A model generated the notes under the pieces. That model did not search any database. It was given only the letters and a program-made list of their open reading frames with translations, and was not told where the DNA came from. 64,000 nt of DNA, taken from assembly GCA_037042915.1 (NCBI GenBank), contig CM073201.1:1178001-1242000 (forward strand), written 5' to 3'. This DNA is from Auricularia sp. M13. Taxonomy: Eukaryota > Basidiomycota > Agaricomycetes > Auriculariales > Auriculariaceae. Below, piece after piece: positions 34,175 through 46,106 of the stretch (positions within the stretch are counted from its first letter, which is position 1; each line of letters opens with the position of its first letter). Made by a program: the position numbers and the translations under genes.

Positions 34175-37100
34175 CTAGCCAGAGATAGTAGAAACTCCAG
34201 AAAATGCGTCCTCCACGACGGCCGCCCATTGCTTCTTATGCAACGTCCCGGATACCCCAGGAACCGCGTCCTCTTTGCGACCGACATATCTGAGTTTCCC
34301 TTCGATTCCGGCCAGAGCGAATACGGAATCTATCCTTTCGCGGACGTGGCTCCACGCTCCTTGGTTGCGAGGCTCCTCCTGTACCCATGTGTAGCGCGTG
34401 TTCTCGCCGGTGTGTTTCCTGAGAGTATTCGCCAGCTCCTGGAACGGAAATGGGCTCAGTTGCTCGACCCTGACGAGCGCCACGTCGTTCGACAACCCGC
34501 GTGCAGCGCGTTCCTTGTGCATTTCGTAGTACACCTTTCCCGACATAAGGAAGACTTCTTTGACCTGCTGTGCGTCGTGATCGTAGATGACAGGTAAGAA
34601 TTCACCGCCGAACGAAAAATCAGATAATGAAGACGAAGCTTCCTGCACGACGGTTAGTAACACAATGTCCTGGATAAGACTGCTACTTGCCGGTGCGCGC
34701 AAAAGGGCTTTTGGAGAAGCGACTATCAGTGGCTTGCGGTAATTTCTAAGCATCTGGCGGCGGAGCAGGTGGAAATAATTGGCGGGTGTGGTTGGGTTGA
34801 CGACTTGCATGTTGATGCGCCCTTGATTTTGAGGAGAGTATTCGTACGCGTCGTTTGTCAACTGCGCATGAGAGCCGTCAGACTATGCTAAACCTGCGGG
34901 GCTGGCGAACCTGTAGCCAGCGTTCTATACGAGCACTTGAGTGCTCGGGACCGGCGCCGTCGAGACCGTGAGGTAACAAAATGGTGATGCCGCTTTGCTT
35001 GAGCCACTTGGCTGTTGAATATTAGGCGGGATTAAGTCTGATGGCACGGCATAGGAAGTGCTTACTCTCGGCCGAAGCAATGAATGTATCGATAATTATC
35101 TGCGAGGATAAGACGGAATAAGGGTTCGGGGAATGACAACAGACCTGTGCGCCATTGAAGAAATCGCCGAACTACATCAAGCAGAGCATCAGTCGCAAAG
35201 CAGCATCGCAGGATGTTGTCGCGTACCTGGGCTTCCCATACAGGCAGGAGCTTCGGATTGTCCCAGCTCATGCCGTATTCAAACTGGACGGGCGTTAGAA
35301 TCAGGCCGCATTAGCGACATAACGAGAGTACAGACACCAAGAACAGCGAGTTCACTCAATGAACCTGTAGAAGCAGGCTTAGAACGAAAACCACAGCTAT
35401 CCGGGACGCACTATTTGCCAGCTCAAGCATGCCATGGCTGGGGTCCTTGTTCGTCTCGTTCAGAGGTACGACGACTTGCTCGGTCTTTTGGTCGACGAAC
35501 ATCGCGTGCCTATCGCAATCCGCGCGTGAGCGCGAGCACGAGTGTCGACGAGAAAACATTCACCGGTGAGAGAATGTGCCCTGAGTCGATTGTCAGCACT
35601 CTAGGAAATGGTGAACGACATCAGCGCACTCTTCCAACATCCTGGCCTGATATCCGAACATAGTAACCTTCCCCCATGAGCGTGCCAAACGCCAACGCTT
35701 CCGCCGTTGCCCAGTCCACTTTCTCCCCTGATTCAAGGGACGCCAAACGGTTCTTCACATGGCGCTGTAGTCGCGGGTGTAAGTTCTGCGCGCGATAAGT
35801 ATGATAGCCTTTGAAAGCCGTGGCAAGCCTCACGAAATGCGGAGGAAGTGCGACGCTAGCCTTTCCGACTTCTTCCAATATGCGACGAGAGACAGAGGTC
35901 GCGGGATCATGTACAGCCTCTACCGACGCCGGCCACACATACTTCGACCATTTAGACTTGAGCATGTCCGCTTCCGGCTGGAAGGATGGCGTCGCCGAAA
36001 GTTCGTCTTCGAGATATTGGCGTAGTTTATGCCTGGGCATTTCAGCCTCCGTTTTGCTGAGCACACCGGCGCTCTTCGGGTATAATGAGTTATGAGTATG
36101 ACGCCTAGACTATCATCAGATTTACTCACGATGAGTTTGTCCTCATATAACTGCGGCACAGATTTTCTGCTGCGAATTTGGTTGTACATCAAAGGTTGAG
36201 TGAATGCCGGCTCGTCTAGTTCGTTATGACCCCTGAGGAAGCTCGTCAAATGCGTTCAGCGCTGCTGCGATAGCACAAACCATCGACGATACGTGATCAG
36301 GTCGATGACGATGTCCTGTGAGAACCTCAGAGACCATCACATGCTATGTGAGGCTGCAGACCTTGCGGAAGTGATTCCTGTACATGAACGCAATCTGCAT
36401 GGCACGAACGACATCTTAGGAATAAACGAGTCAGCATTGCAGCGTTGCAAACCAATGCCATGCTACCTTCACTGGAACCGCATATGAGTGTCAATCCGAG
36501 CGTGAAACCCACGAACTCACACATAGTCACCGTTACAGTGCAATACAGGTGCATTGATCATCTTCGCAATATCGGAGCAATACATCGACGAACGACCACT
36601 GGTCCCAGGGGTCGTATATCCGATGCTGGATCATTTAGACATGTACCATGGCATGGTACAGTAGCTGCGTACTTGTTGCTGTCTGGCTGTTAGACCCTTG
36701 GACAAGTTGTGCGTTTGGACTCACTTGACCACCAAATGCACCGTTCCACCACAGGTGAAGTGCGGAAGATTACCTGAAAATGGTTAAACACAGTTGCCGG
36801 CAGTAGAGTGACAACGGACTGAGCCCAAGGCATTCCTGAAGTGATGTCAACACAAGATAGTTGCCTTGATGAGTGAACGAACCATAACAATCCCTTGACC
36901 AGTGAAAGCCTACACAGGCGGTCAGGAACGCGAAGATGACCTATCACGAGACGTACCGCGTCCCCGTGTAACTGAACAGACATCACCCTGTCTCCAAGCA
37001 TACAATCGGGACCAGCGTCATGCAACAGAGAGTACTGCTTAGAGCGCGCCTTTCCGAGGGCAACAGGATTCACGGCCTCTGCATCAATGTGAGTTTACAT

Positions 37101-38412
37101 CGATGCAGCAATGCTATGTAGCCTGTCTACCTAGGTGCGACGGGTTCGGCAGAAGAGAAACCTCAAAAGAGATAAGAGAGAATATTTGCTTGTGGCAAGC
37201 GCGCTCACCTTGATAGCTTTGTGATCTGATGTGGCGTCACCGTAGACGAGAGTGGGTGACGCGACTGTATGATCCATATTAATGCAGCGCACGGCAGCGA
37301 CAACCTGCGCAGGCCGCACCGAGATGGCTGATCACGTCCCCAGTGGCCGCCAACTCTTCGGGCACCTCCAGATTGCCTTTAATCTTGGAGAAGAGTGCTC
37401 TTCCTGGGAAGCCAAGGAGATTGACAAGAAGATTTAACCGTCCTCGATGCTGTTTAGTGATCAGGACCGTCCGAGTGGGCCGCCCTGTAGTCCGCATAAC
37501 GAACCGGCATTCCCATGACCACATGCTCAACTCCCGCAAAGGACGCGATCTCGAATAAAGCGTCGAGGGCAGGAATCATGGATTCAGCGCCTTCGATGGA
37601 AGTGAGTATTGCGGGCCAAAGAATGGGATACGGATATCATACCCTCGAGTCCATAGCGCTTGGCTAGACGACATGAGCGTCACACGTTGTATGCGATGGT
37701 CCATGTGCTTACTATTCGGGAATTTGAGCTGTAGGAACTGGTCGAGCGTTTCACTGGCAGCCAACAGCTCGTGTATACGCTTCTGCTTCGCGGCCGAAAT
37801 CGGTGCAAGGGGCGCGTCAGAACTCTCGAGCAAATGGGAAAACCACAAGCGCTCGGTCTTGGACGGTGAATGCATGAACTCATTTGCGATGCGGCCGACA
37901 TAGGTCTTGCGCAGGTGGTCCTCAATCTGATCCAGAGTCCATTCCTGCGAGCCTGCTTTTTCTGCAGAAAGAGCGTCCTGGCCGCGGTTCCAGATGATGC
38001 CGTCGATGCGGTATTTGCGGTCGCGCGAAAGGCCGTATCTAACGGGGTCCAGAGCAGCGACCTCCTCACGCTGAAGGATGTCCAGAGGGTCGATTTTGGC
38101 TGCTCGATGCCCGTGCAGCCTTCAAACCACGGTTCACTGAGCTACGCGGCGTCGAAGTCAAGCGAGACGAACCTCATGGAATCCACATAGCGCAACAGAG
38201 CCGCATTGGTGGCACGGTTCTCCAGCTGCGTTGGAGTGTCTAGGCTCCGTTACCAAGTGATGCAGGCCAGGCCAGGGATGCGTACAGTCTGGCATGTCGA
38301 ACGCGTGAGCCTTGCGGAAGCCGAAGGACTGGTCATGATACGCTCGACGAGATGCAAATAGCTGAGCATAGCGCAGCGCGCCGTACGGACGGCGGCCCTG
38401 GCGCAGAAACAT
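34175..38412 (-). CDS. DHTKD1-type 2-oxoadipate dehydrogenase E1 (mitochondrial)
   Basis: Starts [20 protein letters not shown], an Arg/Ala/Tyr-rich presequence. Exons give [20 protein letters not shown], then [14 protein letters not shown]-like and [20 protein letters not shown] (thiamine-diphosphate domain), [64 protein letters not shown] with [25 protein letters not shown], and a C-terminal domain [20 protein letters not shown] with [14 protein letters not shown]. These match the 2-oxoglutarate dehydrogenase E1 superfamily; the shorter N-terminus and overall length (about 900-1,000 residues) fit the DHTKD1 branch, which decarboxylates 2-oxoadipate from lysine and tryptophan breakdown, better than Kgd1. 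It would act with E2/E3 subunits in the mitochondrial matrix. I saw no inactivating change, but many small introns make some junctions approximate. Final sub-branch assignment needs a tree. Confidence 0.85.
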
Positions 38413-38831
38413 CGAGCAAACTGGCGGCCGCAGTGAGCAGAGTCTAAGCGCTTGAACGCGCTTGAAGGTCCGTCCGTCTCGCGACAGGTCACGCGCCTAC
38501 CAAGTTGCCTATTACGACAACGGTGAAACTGGCCGCAGCAGCTGTGTGAACCTGTATTATCCCAAGTGAATGAGTAGGACTATCAGGAATTGCAGATAGA
38601 ACGCAGAATTCGAATGTCACAAAGCATGCTTCGAATTTGCAGCTCAGAAGCAGTTTGATCGGTGTCTAGCAACTCAAGGGCCAGTTGTATTGCACCTAGG
38701 TCACCTCGAGCGGTGAGAACAGTACCATGAACTAAAAGGTGCACTTTGCATGTCGATATATGTAACTTTTGCAAAGCAAGATAGCTCAAGACGTATACGA
38801 AAGATCATCTTTGCCATGCCACCACTACAAC
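38413..38831. other. Intergenic between DHTKD1-type and MYND genes
   Basis: About 420 bp upstream of the dehydrogenase start and downstream of a MYND gene on the same strand. No coding pattern; presumed promoter of the dehydrogenase gene. No clear TATA box. Confidence 0.45.
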
Positions 38832-40238
38832 CTACGCCATCCCATTGCGCCGACGCTGCTCTCGGGGCTCGACCAATGCGTCGAGAGCATGCAGGACCTT
38901 GATCCCGTCCTCCCAGCAGTATCCTTTCTGCTCGACAGCGAGTCGGAATCGCTCTCTACGTTCGATGCCCTCACTGTCCTCTTCGGTGTCCCCAGAAGCT
39001 TTGAACACGGCCCAAAACTTGCCAACATCCTCGCACGACGCCTTATGGGGCGCCTCAGGCCACTTCCAGTGTTCTTTTTGGCACTCGCGTGAGCAATACA
39101 GCATCAGTCCGCAACGCTGGCAGACGCGGAGTGGCGCCCCGACGTCCTCTCCCGGGCGAAAGCAGGAGGGCCCGCAGCACGCGTTCGCGCCCTCGTAGGA
39201 GGAAAGCACGGTGAACAGCAGCGTGTGTTTGTCGAACATGGCCAGCACGTTGCTCCTAAACGCCTGGATCATCTGAGCATCCATCGGAGGTCGTGCATGC
39301 TCGGGAATGGCGCCGTAAACGGTGTATTCCATTTTCTGTAACACGCTTCTGATTTCTGCCCTTTCCTCGAGAGGAATCCGCTGCACCCTAGGCAGTGCAG
39401 AAATTAGTCGCTTAATCGCCTGGAAGAGCGGCCCCGCGACTGGCTGCAAGTATGGCTTCTCGTCGTTGTCGGGTACACAATCCAGGAACGCGTCCCAGAA
39501 TACGAAAAGATGCTCGAGCCCTTCGTCTGGTTTCGGGAAAACGGGCCCTGGGAGCGGAGTGTTGGCCACCAATGCATCGGAAATGGCGCAGAACCGCTTC
39601 GCAAAGAAAGACACGAGCTCGGGCGCCTCGATGACAGCCTTTTCGGCACTCGAGCATAGGCGCAATATGTATGCGATATAGAAGAGCGGATAGGTCTGCC
39701 ATGGATTTGTGCGCTCTGTATATTTGATCCACTGGATCATAGACGCGACCATACTCCGAGGGCCTGTGGGGAGGAGGTAGGCAGCGGACGGCGGCCATTT
39801 GCCATTGGCCGCCTTCTGAGCAAGTTTGTGCGGCGACACTTGGTCCAGGGCAGCGAAAACGAGAGCCACGAGGCTGATTATAACGCGGGACAGATTGCGG
39901 TCCTTGGTAAGGTTGCCCGAGGTGGGATGCAACGACTGGCAGAGAGGATGGGACATATCGCAACCGCACACCGACCACGTGCGATCCATTTCAGCAAGCT
40001 GCTGGTCAGACAGCGGCGTGTTGAGGAACTTCAGAGCACTATCGAGTAAGGGTGCGTATCGCGAGCGGAGGAGACTTGGGAACGAGTCCCCGCCTTTGAG
40101 GATTACCAGCCCGACACACATAGCCGCCACGCAGAACGGCGCCTGGCTTTTGTCTGTCGCGTCGATCGACTGGATCAACGCGGCAGACAATGCCACGTTG
40201 GCGCGCTCTTCGCTGGACAAGGGGCTTCTCCGACGCAT
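38832..40238 (-). CDS. MYND zinc-finger protein, tandem copy 1
   Basis: One uninterrupted frame of 468 residues from the ATG at 40238 (MRRRSPLSSEERANVALSAA). The frame is open a further 30 codons upstream but without an ATG. The first 340 residues are helical and lack motifs I know. The MYND finger lies about residues 355-400: CQRCGLMLYCSRECQKEHWK followed by WPEAPHKASC, preceded by an extra Cys cluster (CCGPSCF). MYND fingers bind proline-rich peptides and bring partners to chromatin or other complexes; no SET domain is present. Such MYND-only proteins with a long variable helical N-terminus form big families in mushrooms, of unknown function. Copy 2 lies directly upstream with the same plan, including the shared KWPPS...LLPTGP patch. 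Intronless structure contrasts with neighbouring genes. Confidence 0.82.
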   Translation of the reverse strand: MRRRSPLSSEERANVALSAALIQSIDATDKSQAPFCVAAMCVGLVILKGGDSFPSLLRSRYAPLLDSALKFLNTPLSDQQLAEMDRTWSVCGCDMSHPLCQSLHPTSGNLTKDRNLSRVIISLVALVFAALDQVSPHKLAQKAANGKWPPSAAYLLPTGPRSMVASMIQWIKYTERTNPWQTYPLFYIAYILRLCSSAEKAVIEAPELVSFFAKRFCAISDALVANTPLPGPVFPKPDEGLEHLFVFWDAFLDCVPDNDEKPYLQPVAGPLFQAIKRLISALPRVQRIPLEERAEIRSVLQKMEYTVYGAIPEHARPPMDAQMIQAFRSNVLAMFDKHTLLFTVLSSYEGANACCGPSCFRPGEDVGAPLRVCQRCGLMLYCSRECQKEHWKWPEAPHKASCEDVGKFWAVFKASGDTEEDSEGIERRERFRLAVEQKGYCWEDGIKVLHALDALVEPREQRRRNGMA

Positions 40239-40409
40239 GCCGGCAGACTCAGAGTCAGAGGTTGAACAGATTTGCAAAGTTTCCGAACGGAACCAAGCTG
40301 CATTGAAGTTCGGCGGAGCCGCTACCAAAAGTTTTCTGACACACAGTTCAAATTAGCGTTCATGCTTTCATGGCCTATCACAATATGTACAACACTAAGT
40401 ATTCTGTCT

Positions 40410-41816
40410 TCACGGCTTGGCGTCTACAAGGCTCCTTTTTCGAAATGACAGAGCGTGCAAAGCACGGAATGCCTCCCTCTCGCCGTCCTTTGCATAACCA
40501 GCTCGTAACACCGCCTGAACGTATGCATCGGCCTTGTCATACCCTTTGATACCCGATTTGACAATTGGTTGCAAGATTGCACCGAACTGACCAACGGCCT
40601 TGCATGTCGCTTTATGCGGTGCAGTTTCCCATTTCCAGTGCTCCTTCTGGCACTTGGGAGAGCAATAGCGCAGCACTCTGCAGGCTTGGCATAATTTGAG
40701 TGGCTCGGGGACATCTTCGCCTGTAAGTACACACGATGGCCCTGCGCAGGCGTTCGACTGGATCCAGTGATGCAGCAAGGTCAGGAAAGGCGAGTCTAGC
40801 CCGCACATAGACCTGGATGCGAGTTCCTTGTCAAACTGCGAGAAATCTCGCTCGGGTCTTTCTGCCTCGGGCATTGCCTTCCAGAAGATGCGGGACATGT
40901 GTGCGACCGTGAACTGCATACGTTCCCAGTCGCTGGCGCATTCGATAGGCTTGTGGATGTTCTTCATGACCGCTTGTGCTCGTTCGACGGTGGAAAATAA
41001 AGCCTTGGCGTGTTGTTGAAAATGTAGCTCGTGGTTAGCTGTGTGTTCGGCGAGATAGTTGCCTAGCGCAGTGAAGAACATAATCAGATGCTGAAGAGCG
41101 ATAAGCGGGCTGGGAGACATGTGGGTGGATGGGGCTCCTGCTTCCAATTGAGATACAACGCGTCCAAGTCGCTCGACAAAGAGATCCAGGAGTTCGCCAG
41201 AGGATGCCATAGACCTTAGCAGTGAAGGGCAGAACCGGGTCAGTACGGTAAGGTGATCAAGCGGATAGGTCTGGCAAGCGTTATCGCGCCGAGTAAAAAG
41301 CAGCCAGCGGACCATCGCCTGTACCTGAGCGTCAGGACCGGTAGGAAGCAGATGAGACGGGGATGGCGGCCATTTGCCGCGCGATGCAGATTTGAGCAGC
41401 TTTTCAGGGGTGGCCGGCTCCATAACAGCGGTGACGACTGTGATGAGACTGAGAATGACGTGGGAAAGATTGTTGTATTCGTGGTGGTTAGCGTCCACCT
41501 CATCGTGGACCAGGACTCTGACCGCCGGGGTTTTGTCACACCGACACACACTCCAGTGCTGCTCCAGCGCGTTCAGCTGCTCTTCCGACATTGGTGTGCT
41601 AATAAAATGGACTGCAGTATTCAGGATAGCAGCAAAATGCGTGCGCGCGTCTCTCTTGAACTCCGCGGACGTCGCGAGCCATTGGAGTCCGTAGGCGACA
41701 GCAGGCAGGCATAGCGCGGGCTTCGGTTTCGCTCGATCGCGTATAGCTACGGAGAGGAATTTGGAGAGGAAAATGAAGACAGTCAACGCGTTCTCGTCTT
41801 GCTTTGGCTTGGACAT
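40410..41816 (-). CDS. MYND zinc-finger protein, tandem copy 2
   Basis: Intronless frame of 468 residues if begun at the ATG at 41816 (MSKPKQDENALTVFIFLSKF); an in-frame ATG at 41912 would add 32 residues but would leave only 26 bp to the divergent FGAM synthase start, so I prefer 41816. The length then equals that of copy 1. Shared landmarks: GKWPPSPSHLLPTGP, the W-x-x-x-T-x-R-x-N-x-x-Q-T-Y-P-L patch, and a C-terminal MYND finger CQACRVLRYCSPKCQKEHWK followed by WETAPHKATC, preceded by CAGPSCV. The two proteins are clearly paralogs but diverged over most of their length, so the duplication is not recent. Only about 170 bp separate its stop from the ATG of copy 1. Function unknown; protein-protein recruitment is the general role of MYND fingers. 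Confidence 0.82.
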   Translation of the reverse strand: MSKPKQDENALTVFIFLSKFLSVAIRDRAKPKPALCLPAVAYGLQWLATSAEFKRDARTHFAAILNTAVHFISTPMSEEQLNALEQHWSVCRCDKTPAVRVLVHDEVDANHHEYNNLSHVILSLITVVTAVMEPATPEKLLKSASRGKWPPSPSHLLPTGPDAQVQAMVRWLLFTRRDNACQTYPLDHLTVLTRFCPSLLRSMASSGELLDLFVERLGRVVSQLEAGAPSTHMSPSPLIALQHLIMFFTALGNYLAEHTANHELHFQQHAKALFSTVERAQAVMKNIHKPIECASDWERMQFTVAHMSRIFWKAMPEAERPERDFSQFDKELASRSMCGLDSPFLTLLHHWIQSNACAGPSCVLTGEDVPEPLKLCQACRVLRYCSPKCQKEHWKWETAPHKATCKAVGQFGAILQPIVKSGIKGYDKADAYVQAVLRAGYAKDGEREAFRALHALSFRKRSLVDAKP

Positions 41817-41938
41817 GACGGTGGTTGAAGGCAAGTGGTAAAAGTTTCGGGATTCACCGATTATGGTGAGTGAGGTGGCAAATACCCGGCCCGGTCTCCG
41901 ATCTTTGTCCATCTCCCTGTCGCTTTCGCAGTTGCACG

Positions 41939-44900
41939 ATGCTGGTGCTCGCTGGACCGCGTGTGCTGTCGGAGTCGAAGCTCGCTGTCCTCCTTAAGGA
42001 CGTCCAAAAGGCTCTCCCGCGCGTCGCGGGCATCCAGGCACAGTATGTGCACGTAGTGCACGCTGCATCGCTAGACGCAGATGCCCTATTGCACAAGGCG
42101 GATTCCAGCGAACGCAGGATTCTAGATGCTCTGCTCGCATATGGGGACCGATTTGCGGCGTCTGATCTTGCTGTACACTCAACGATCCACGTATTCCCTC
42201 GCCCAGGCTCCATTTCGCCCTGGTCGAGCAAGGCCACCGATATTGCGCGTATATGCAACCTTGGATCAATCGTCTCGCGCCTCGAACGCGGTCTCATCTT
42301 CAAAATCACCACTAAAGACGGGTCTGCTGTCACCCAAGACGAGCTCTCTCAAATTTCCCATTCGCTTCACGACCGCATGACACAAGCAATTTATCTGTCT
42401 CAGCCAGGCGAGGACACCCATTCGGTGGAGCCACGTCCGTTGCGCACTGTTCAGCTACATGATGCACCCGATGCCCATTCCAAGCTCGTCGAGGCCAATC
42501 GCACTCTCGGACTCGCTCTTTCTCCTGACGAGATTGGATACCTTGTGGATGCCTTTGTGTCGGGACCTACGCCTATCGGTCGGGATCCAACGGATGCAGA
42601 GCTATTCATGTTCGCACAGGTCAACTCCGAGCACTGTCGTCACAAAATCTTCAACGCAGACTGGACTATCGACGGCGCAAAGCAGCCGTCCTCGCTCTTT
42701 GGCATGATCCGCAACACCGAACGCTCCATCCAAAGCGCACACACGATATCCGCTTATTCAGACAATGCTGCTGTGCTGGAAGGCCATGTTGCACCGCGCT
42801 TTGGGGCTCAGAGCGACGGCCTTTATTCAGCCACCGAGGAAGATATACCCATTCTCGTTAAGGTCGAGACGCACAACCATCCGACAGCCGTGTCACCCTA
42901 TCCAGGCGCAGCAACTGGATCTGGAGGCGAAATCCGCGACGAAGGGGCCGTAGGTCGTGGCTCCAAGCCCAAGGCGGGGCTCACCGGTTTCTCCGTGTCC
43001 AATCTCCGTATCCCTGGCTTCGAGCAAGACTGGGAGCGCGCCAACGACGTCGGTTATCCTTCCCACATCGCGTCTTCGCTCGACATCATGATAGAGGCGC
43101 CCCTCGGCGCGGCCGCCTTCAACAATGAGTTCGGGCGTCCAGCGCTGGCGGGCTATTTCCGTACGTTCACTGAGTCCTCGCCAGACGGCGACGTGTGGGG
43201 GTACCATAAGCCTATCATGCTTGCGGGGGGCCTGGGAAACGTGCGCCCTCAATATGCGAAGAAGACGGCCATCTCGCCGGGTGCGAAGCTCGTTGTGCTC
43301 GGTGGGCCAGGCCTGCTCATCGGCCTTGGCGGCGGCGCGGCCTCCTCGCAGGCAGCGGGCGCGAGCTCGGCCGAGCTTGACTTCGCGTCCGTTCAGCGTG
43401 ACAACGCCGAAATGCAACGCCGCTGCCAGCAGGTCATTGATGCGTGCATTAACCGCGCCGAGGGTAATCCCATCGAATCCATCCACGATGTCGGCGCTGG
43501 CGGCTTGTCGAATGCGCTCCCGGAACTCGTCCACGACTCCGACCTGGGCGCCCGTATTGAGATACGTGATGTCCTCGTCGACGACCATTCCATGTCGCCA
43601 ATGGAGATTTGGTGCAACGAGTCGCAGGAACGCTACGTCTTGGCTGTCTCCGCCAGCGCGATCTCTGCCTTCGAAAACATAGCGCAACGCGAGCGTGCCC
43701 CGTGCTCAGTCGTTGGCGAGGCAACGGAGGAGAAAATCCTCGTCGTGACGGATCGCTTGCTTGGGCAGAATGTTGTAGACCTCCAGATGTCGACGCTCTT
43801 TGGTAAACCGCCCAAGATGTCGCGTACAGACTCTGCGCGACCGATCGAGCGCGTGCCGTTCGACACGAGCCTGTCCCGGTACCTTCCGGCGTCGACGTCG
43901 CTGGCCGAACGCGTGACTCTGGCAGCGCGTCGCATACTGCGCCTTCCGTCAGTAGGCTCCAAAAGCTTCCTTATCACCATTGGGGACCGGTCAGTGTGCC
44001 GCCGCTGCCTGTGGCACAAGCATGCGGACTGAGCAAGTGCAGGTCCATCTCAGGCTTGGTCACTCGCGACCAGATGGTTGGCCCATGGCAGGTGCCCGTC
44101 GCAGATGTCGCCGTTACGCGCGCGTCCTATGGGTTTGGTGTCCTCGTTGGAGAAGCTATGGCGCTCGGCGAGCGTACGCCTGTTGCGCTGCTGGATGCCG
44201 CTGCATCGGCCCGTATGGCGGTCGCTGAGGCTCTAACTAACCTCGCTGCTGCGCGCGTCCCGTCGCTCTCCCGCGTCAAGCTCAGCGCGAATTGGATGTG
44301 CGCTGCAGGACGCGCAGGTCAAGGCGCAGCGCTGTATGCGGCCGTTCGTGCTGTTGGCGAGGAGCTCTGCCCTGCACTGGGCGTTGGAATTCCTGTTGGC
44401 AAAGACTCGATGAGCATGGCAATGCGCTGGACGGACGACGGCAACAAAAAAGAGGTCACTGCCCCGTTGTCACTTATCGTGACCGCGTTCGCGCCGGTGG
44501 ACGACGTGGGCAAGACATGGACTCCTGTCCTTCGGTCGGATGTCCCTGACACGGTGCTTGTCTTCGTCGATCTTTCCCACGGGCACTCGCGGCTTGGTGG
44601 CTCTGCCTTGGCACAGGTATTTAATATGCTCGGAGAGGCTCCTGCAGACGTAGACGACCCGCTTGTCCTCAAGGCGTTCTTCAACGCTTGCCAAGACCTG
44701 AAGGAGAAACATCCTGACGTTGTCCTCGCATATCACGATCGCTCCGACGGTGGCATTTTCACAACGCTAGCCGAAATGTGCTTCGCTGGTCGTGTCGGTG
44801 TTGAAATATCGCTCGACGCGTTACCGGGCGCCATCAAAGACCCAGTTGCGACGTTGTTCAACGAAGAGCTCGGCGCGGTGTTGCATGTGCGCCGCGACGA

Positions 44901-46005
44901 TCTTACTCACCTTGTCGCAGCCTTTGCCCACCACGGATTCCCCACGAGTTCACTACATACAATCGGGACCCTGACGGCAGACCAGTCCTTCGTCATTAAC
45001 TGCGCGGCCGAAGTGGTCTACTCCAGCAGCCGCGCCGAGCTGCAGCTCTTCTGGGCCGAGACCTCCTTTCGCATGCAATCCATACGCGACGACCTCGACA
45101 CGTCTCGCGAGGAATATGCTCTGATCTCAGATCCCACGCACACCGGACTGTCGTACCATTTGACTTACAAGCCCGAGCCCGCCCTTCCCCGCGAGCTTTC
45201 CACTGCCCGGCCTCGCGTTGCAATCCTGCGTGAGCAGGGTGTCAACGGGCACGTCGAGATGGCGTGGGCGTTTTCTGCAGCAGGGTTCGACGCCGTGGAC
45301 GTCCACATGTCGGACATTCTCGCCGGCCGCACTCGGCTTGCCGATTTCCGCGGCCTGGCTGCATGCGGTGGTTTCTCCTACGGCGACGTGCTCGGCGCCG
45401 GCGCGGGATGGGCCAAGTCTGTCCTTTTCAATGACCGCGCCCGCGGCGAATTCGAACGGTTCTTCGCACGCAGTGATGCATTTGCACTGGGCGTTTGCAA
45501 TGGCTGCCAATTCTTCAGTCATCTCCGTGGCCTCATCCCTGGCGCGAAGAACTGGCCTTTGTTCGGCGCGAATCGGAGCGGTCGGTTCGAGGCTCGCGTC
45601 TGTACTCTGGCCGTGGACGAAGGACTTGTAACGTCGCAGTCCGTATTCCTGCGTGGCATGGGCGGCTCGCGTATTCCTGTTGCTGTGGCGCATGGTGAAG
45701 GGCGTGCGTCCTTCACAGACGATGGCGCGTACGAATCGCTGTTGTCTCTAGGTGGTACTGCGCTCCGCTACATAGACAACCGAGGCCAGCCGACACAAAC
45801 CTATCCTCTCAACCCCAACGGCAGTGCGGGTGCTATAGCTGGTGTCCAGTCGCCGGACGGTCGCATATTGGCCTTGATGCCACATCCAGAGCGGGTCGTG
45901 GCGCTCGAGAGTAACAGCTGGTATCCGCCTGTCGAAGGCAAGGCATGGCAAGGCGTAGGTCCATGGTTCCGGATGTTCCAAAACGCGCGCCAGTGGTGCG
46001 AATAA
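41939..46005 (+). CDS. Phosphoribosylformylglycinamidine (FGAM) synthase
   Basis: Two exons (41939-43989, 44043-46005) with one 53-nt intron give 1,337 residues, the normal size for eukaryotic PurL/Ade6. It makes FGAM from FGAR, glutamine and ATP, step four of purine synthesis, in the cytosol. Visible parts: N-terminal domain MLVLAGPRVLSESKLAVLLK; FGAR/ATP domain with FMFAQVNSEHCRHKIFNADW, VKVETHNHPTAVSPYPGAAT, IHDVGAGGLSNALPEL; second half-site LSHGHSRLGGSALA, AYHDRSDGGIF; and a C-terminal glutaminase domain with nucleophile Cys in GVCNGCQFFSHL (codon 45496-45498) and LMPHPERV for the His-Glu pair. All catalytic features are present. I chose the ATG at 41939 because it begins MLVLAGP as family members do. 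It is divergent from MYND copy 2 (122 bp) and convergent with VPS8. Confidence 0.96.
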
Positions 46006-46106
46006 TCGATTATTTTCTGTATGTTCCGATATTGTTCTACATAGACTGGTCCCACAGAAGATACGGTGTCTAAACAGCATGAAGAAAATTGTATAGTACA
46101 CGAGAG

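Noticed and set aside
40238-40328. Start of MYND copy 1 at 40328
   Set aside because: The codon there is TTG, not ATG; the first in-frame ATG is at 40238, which also gives the same length as the paralog.
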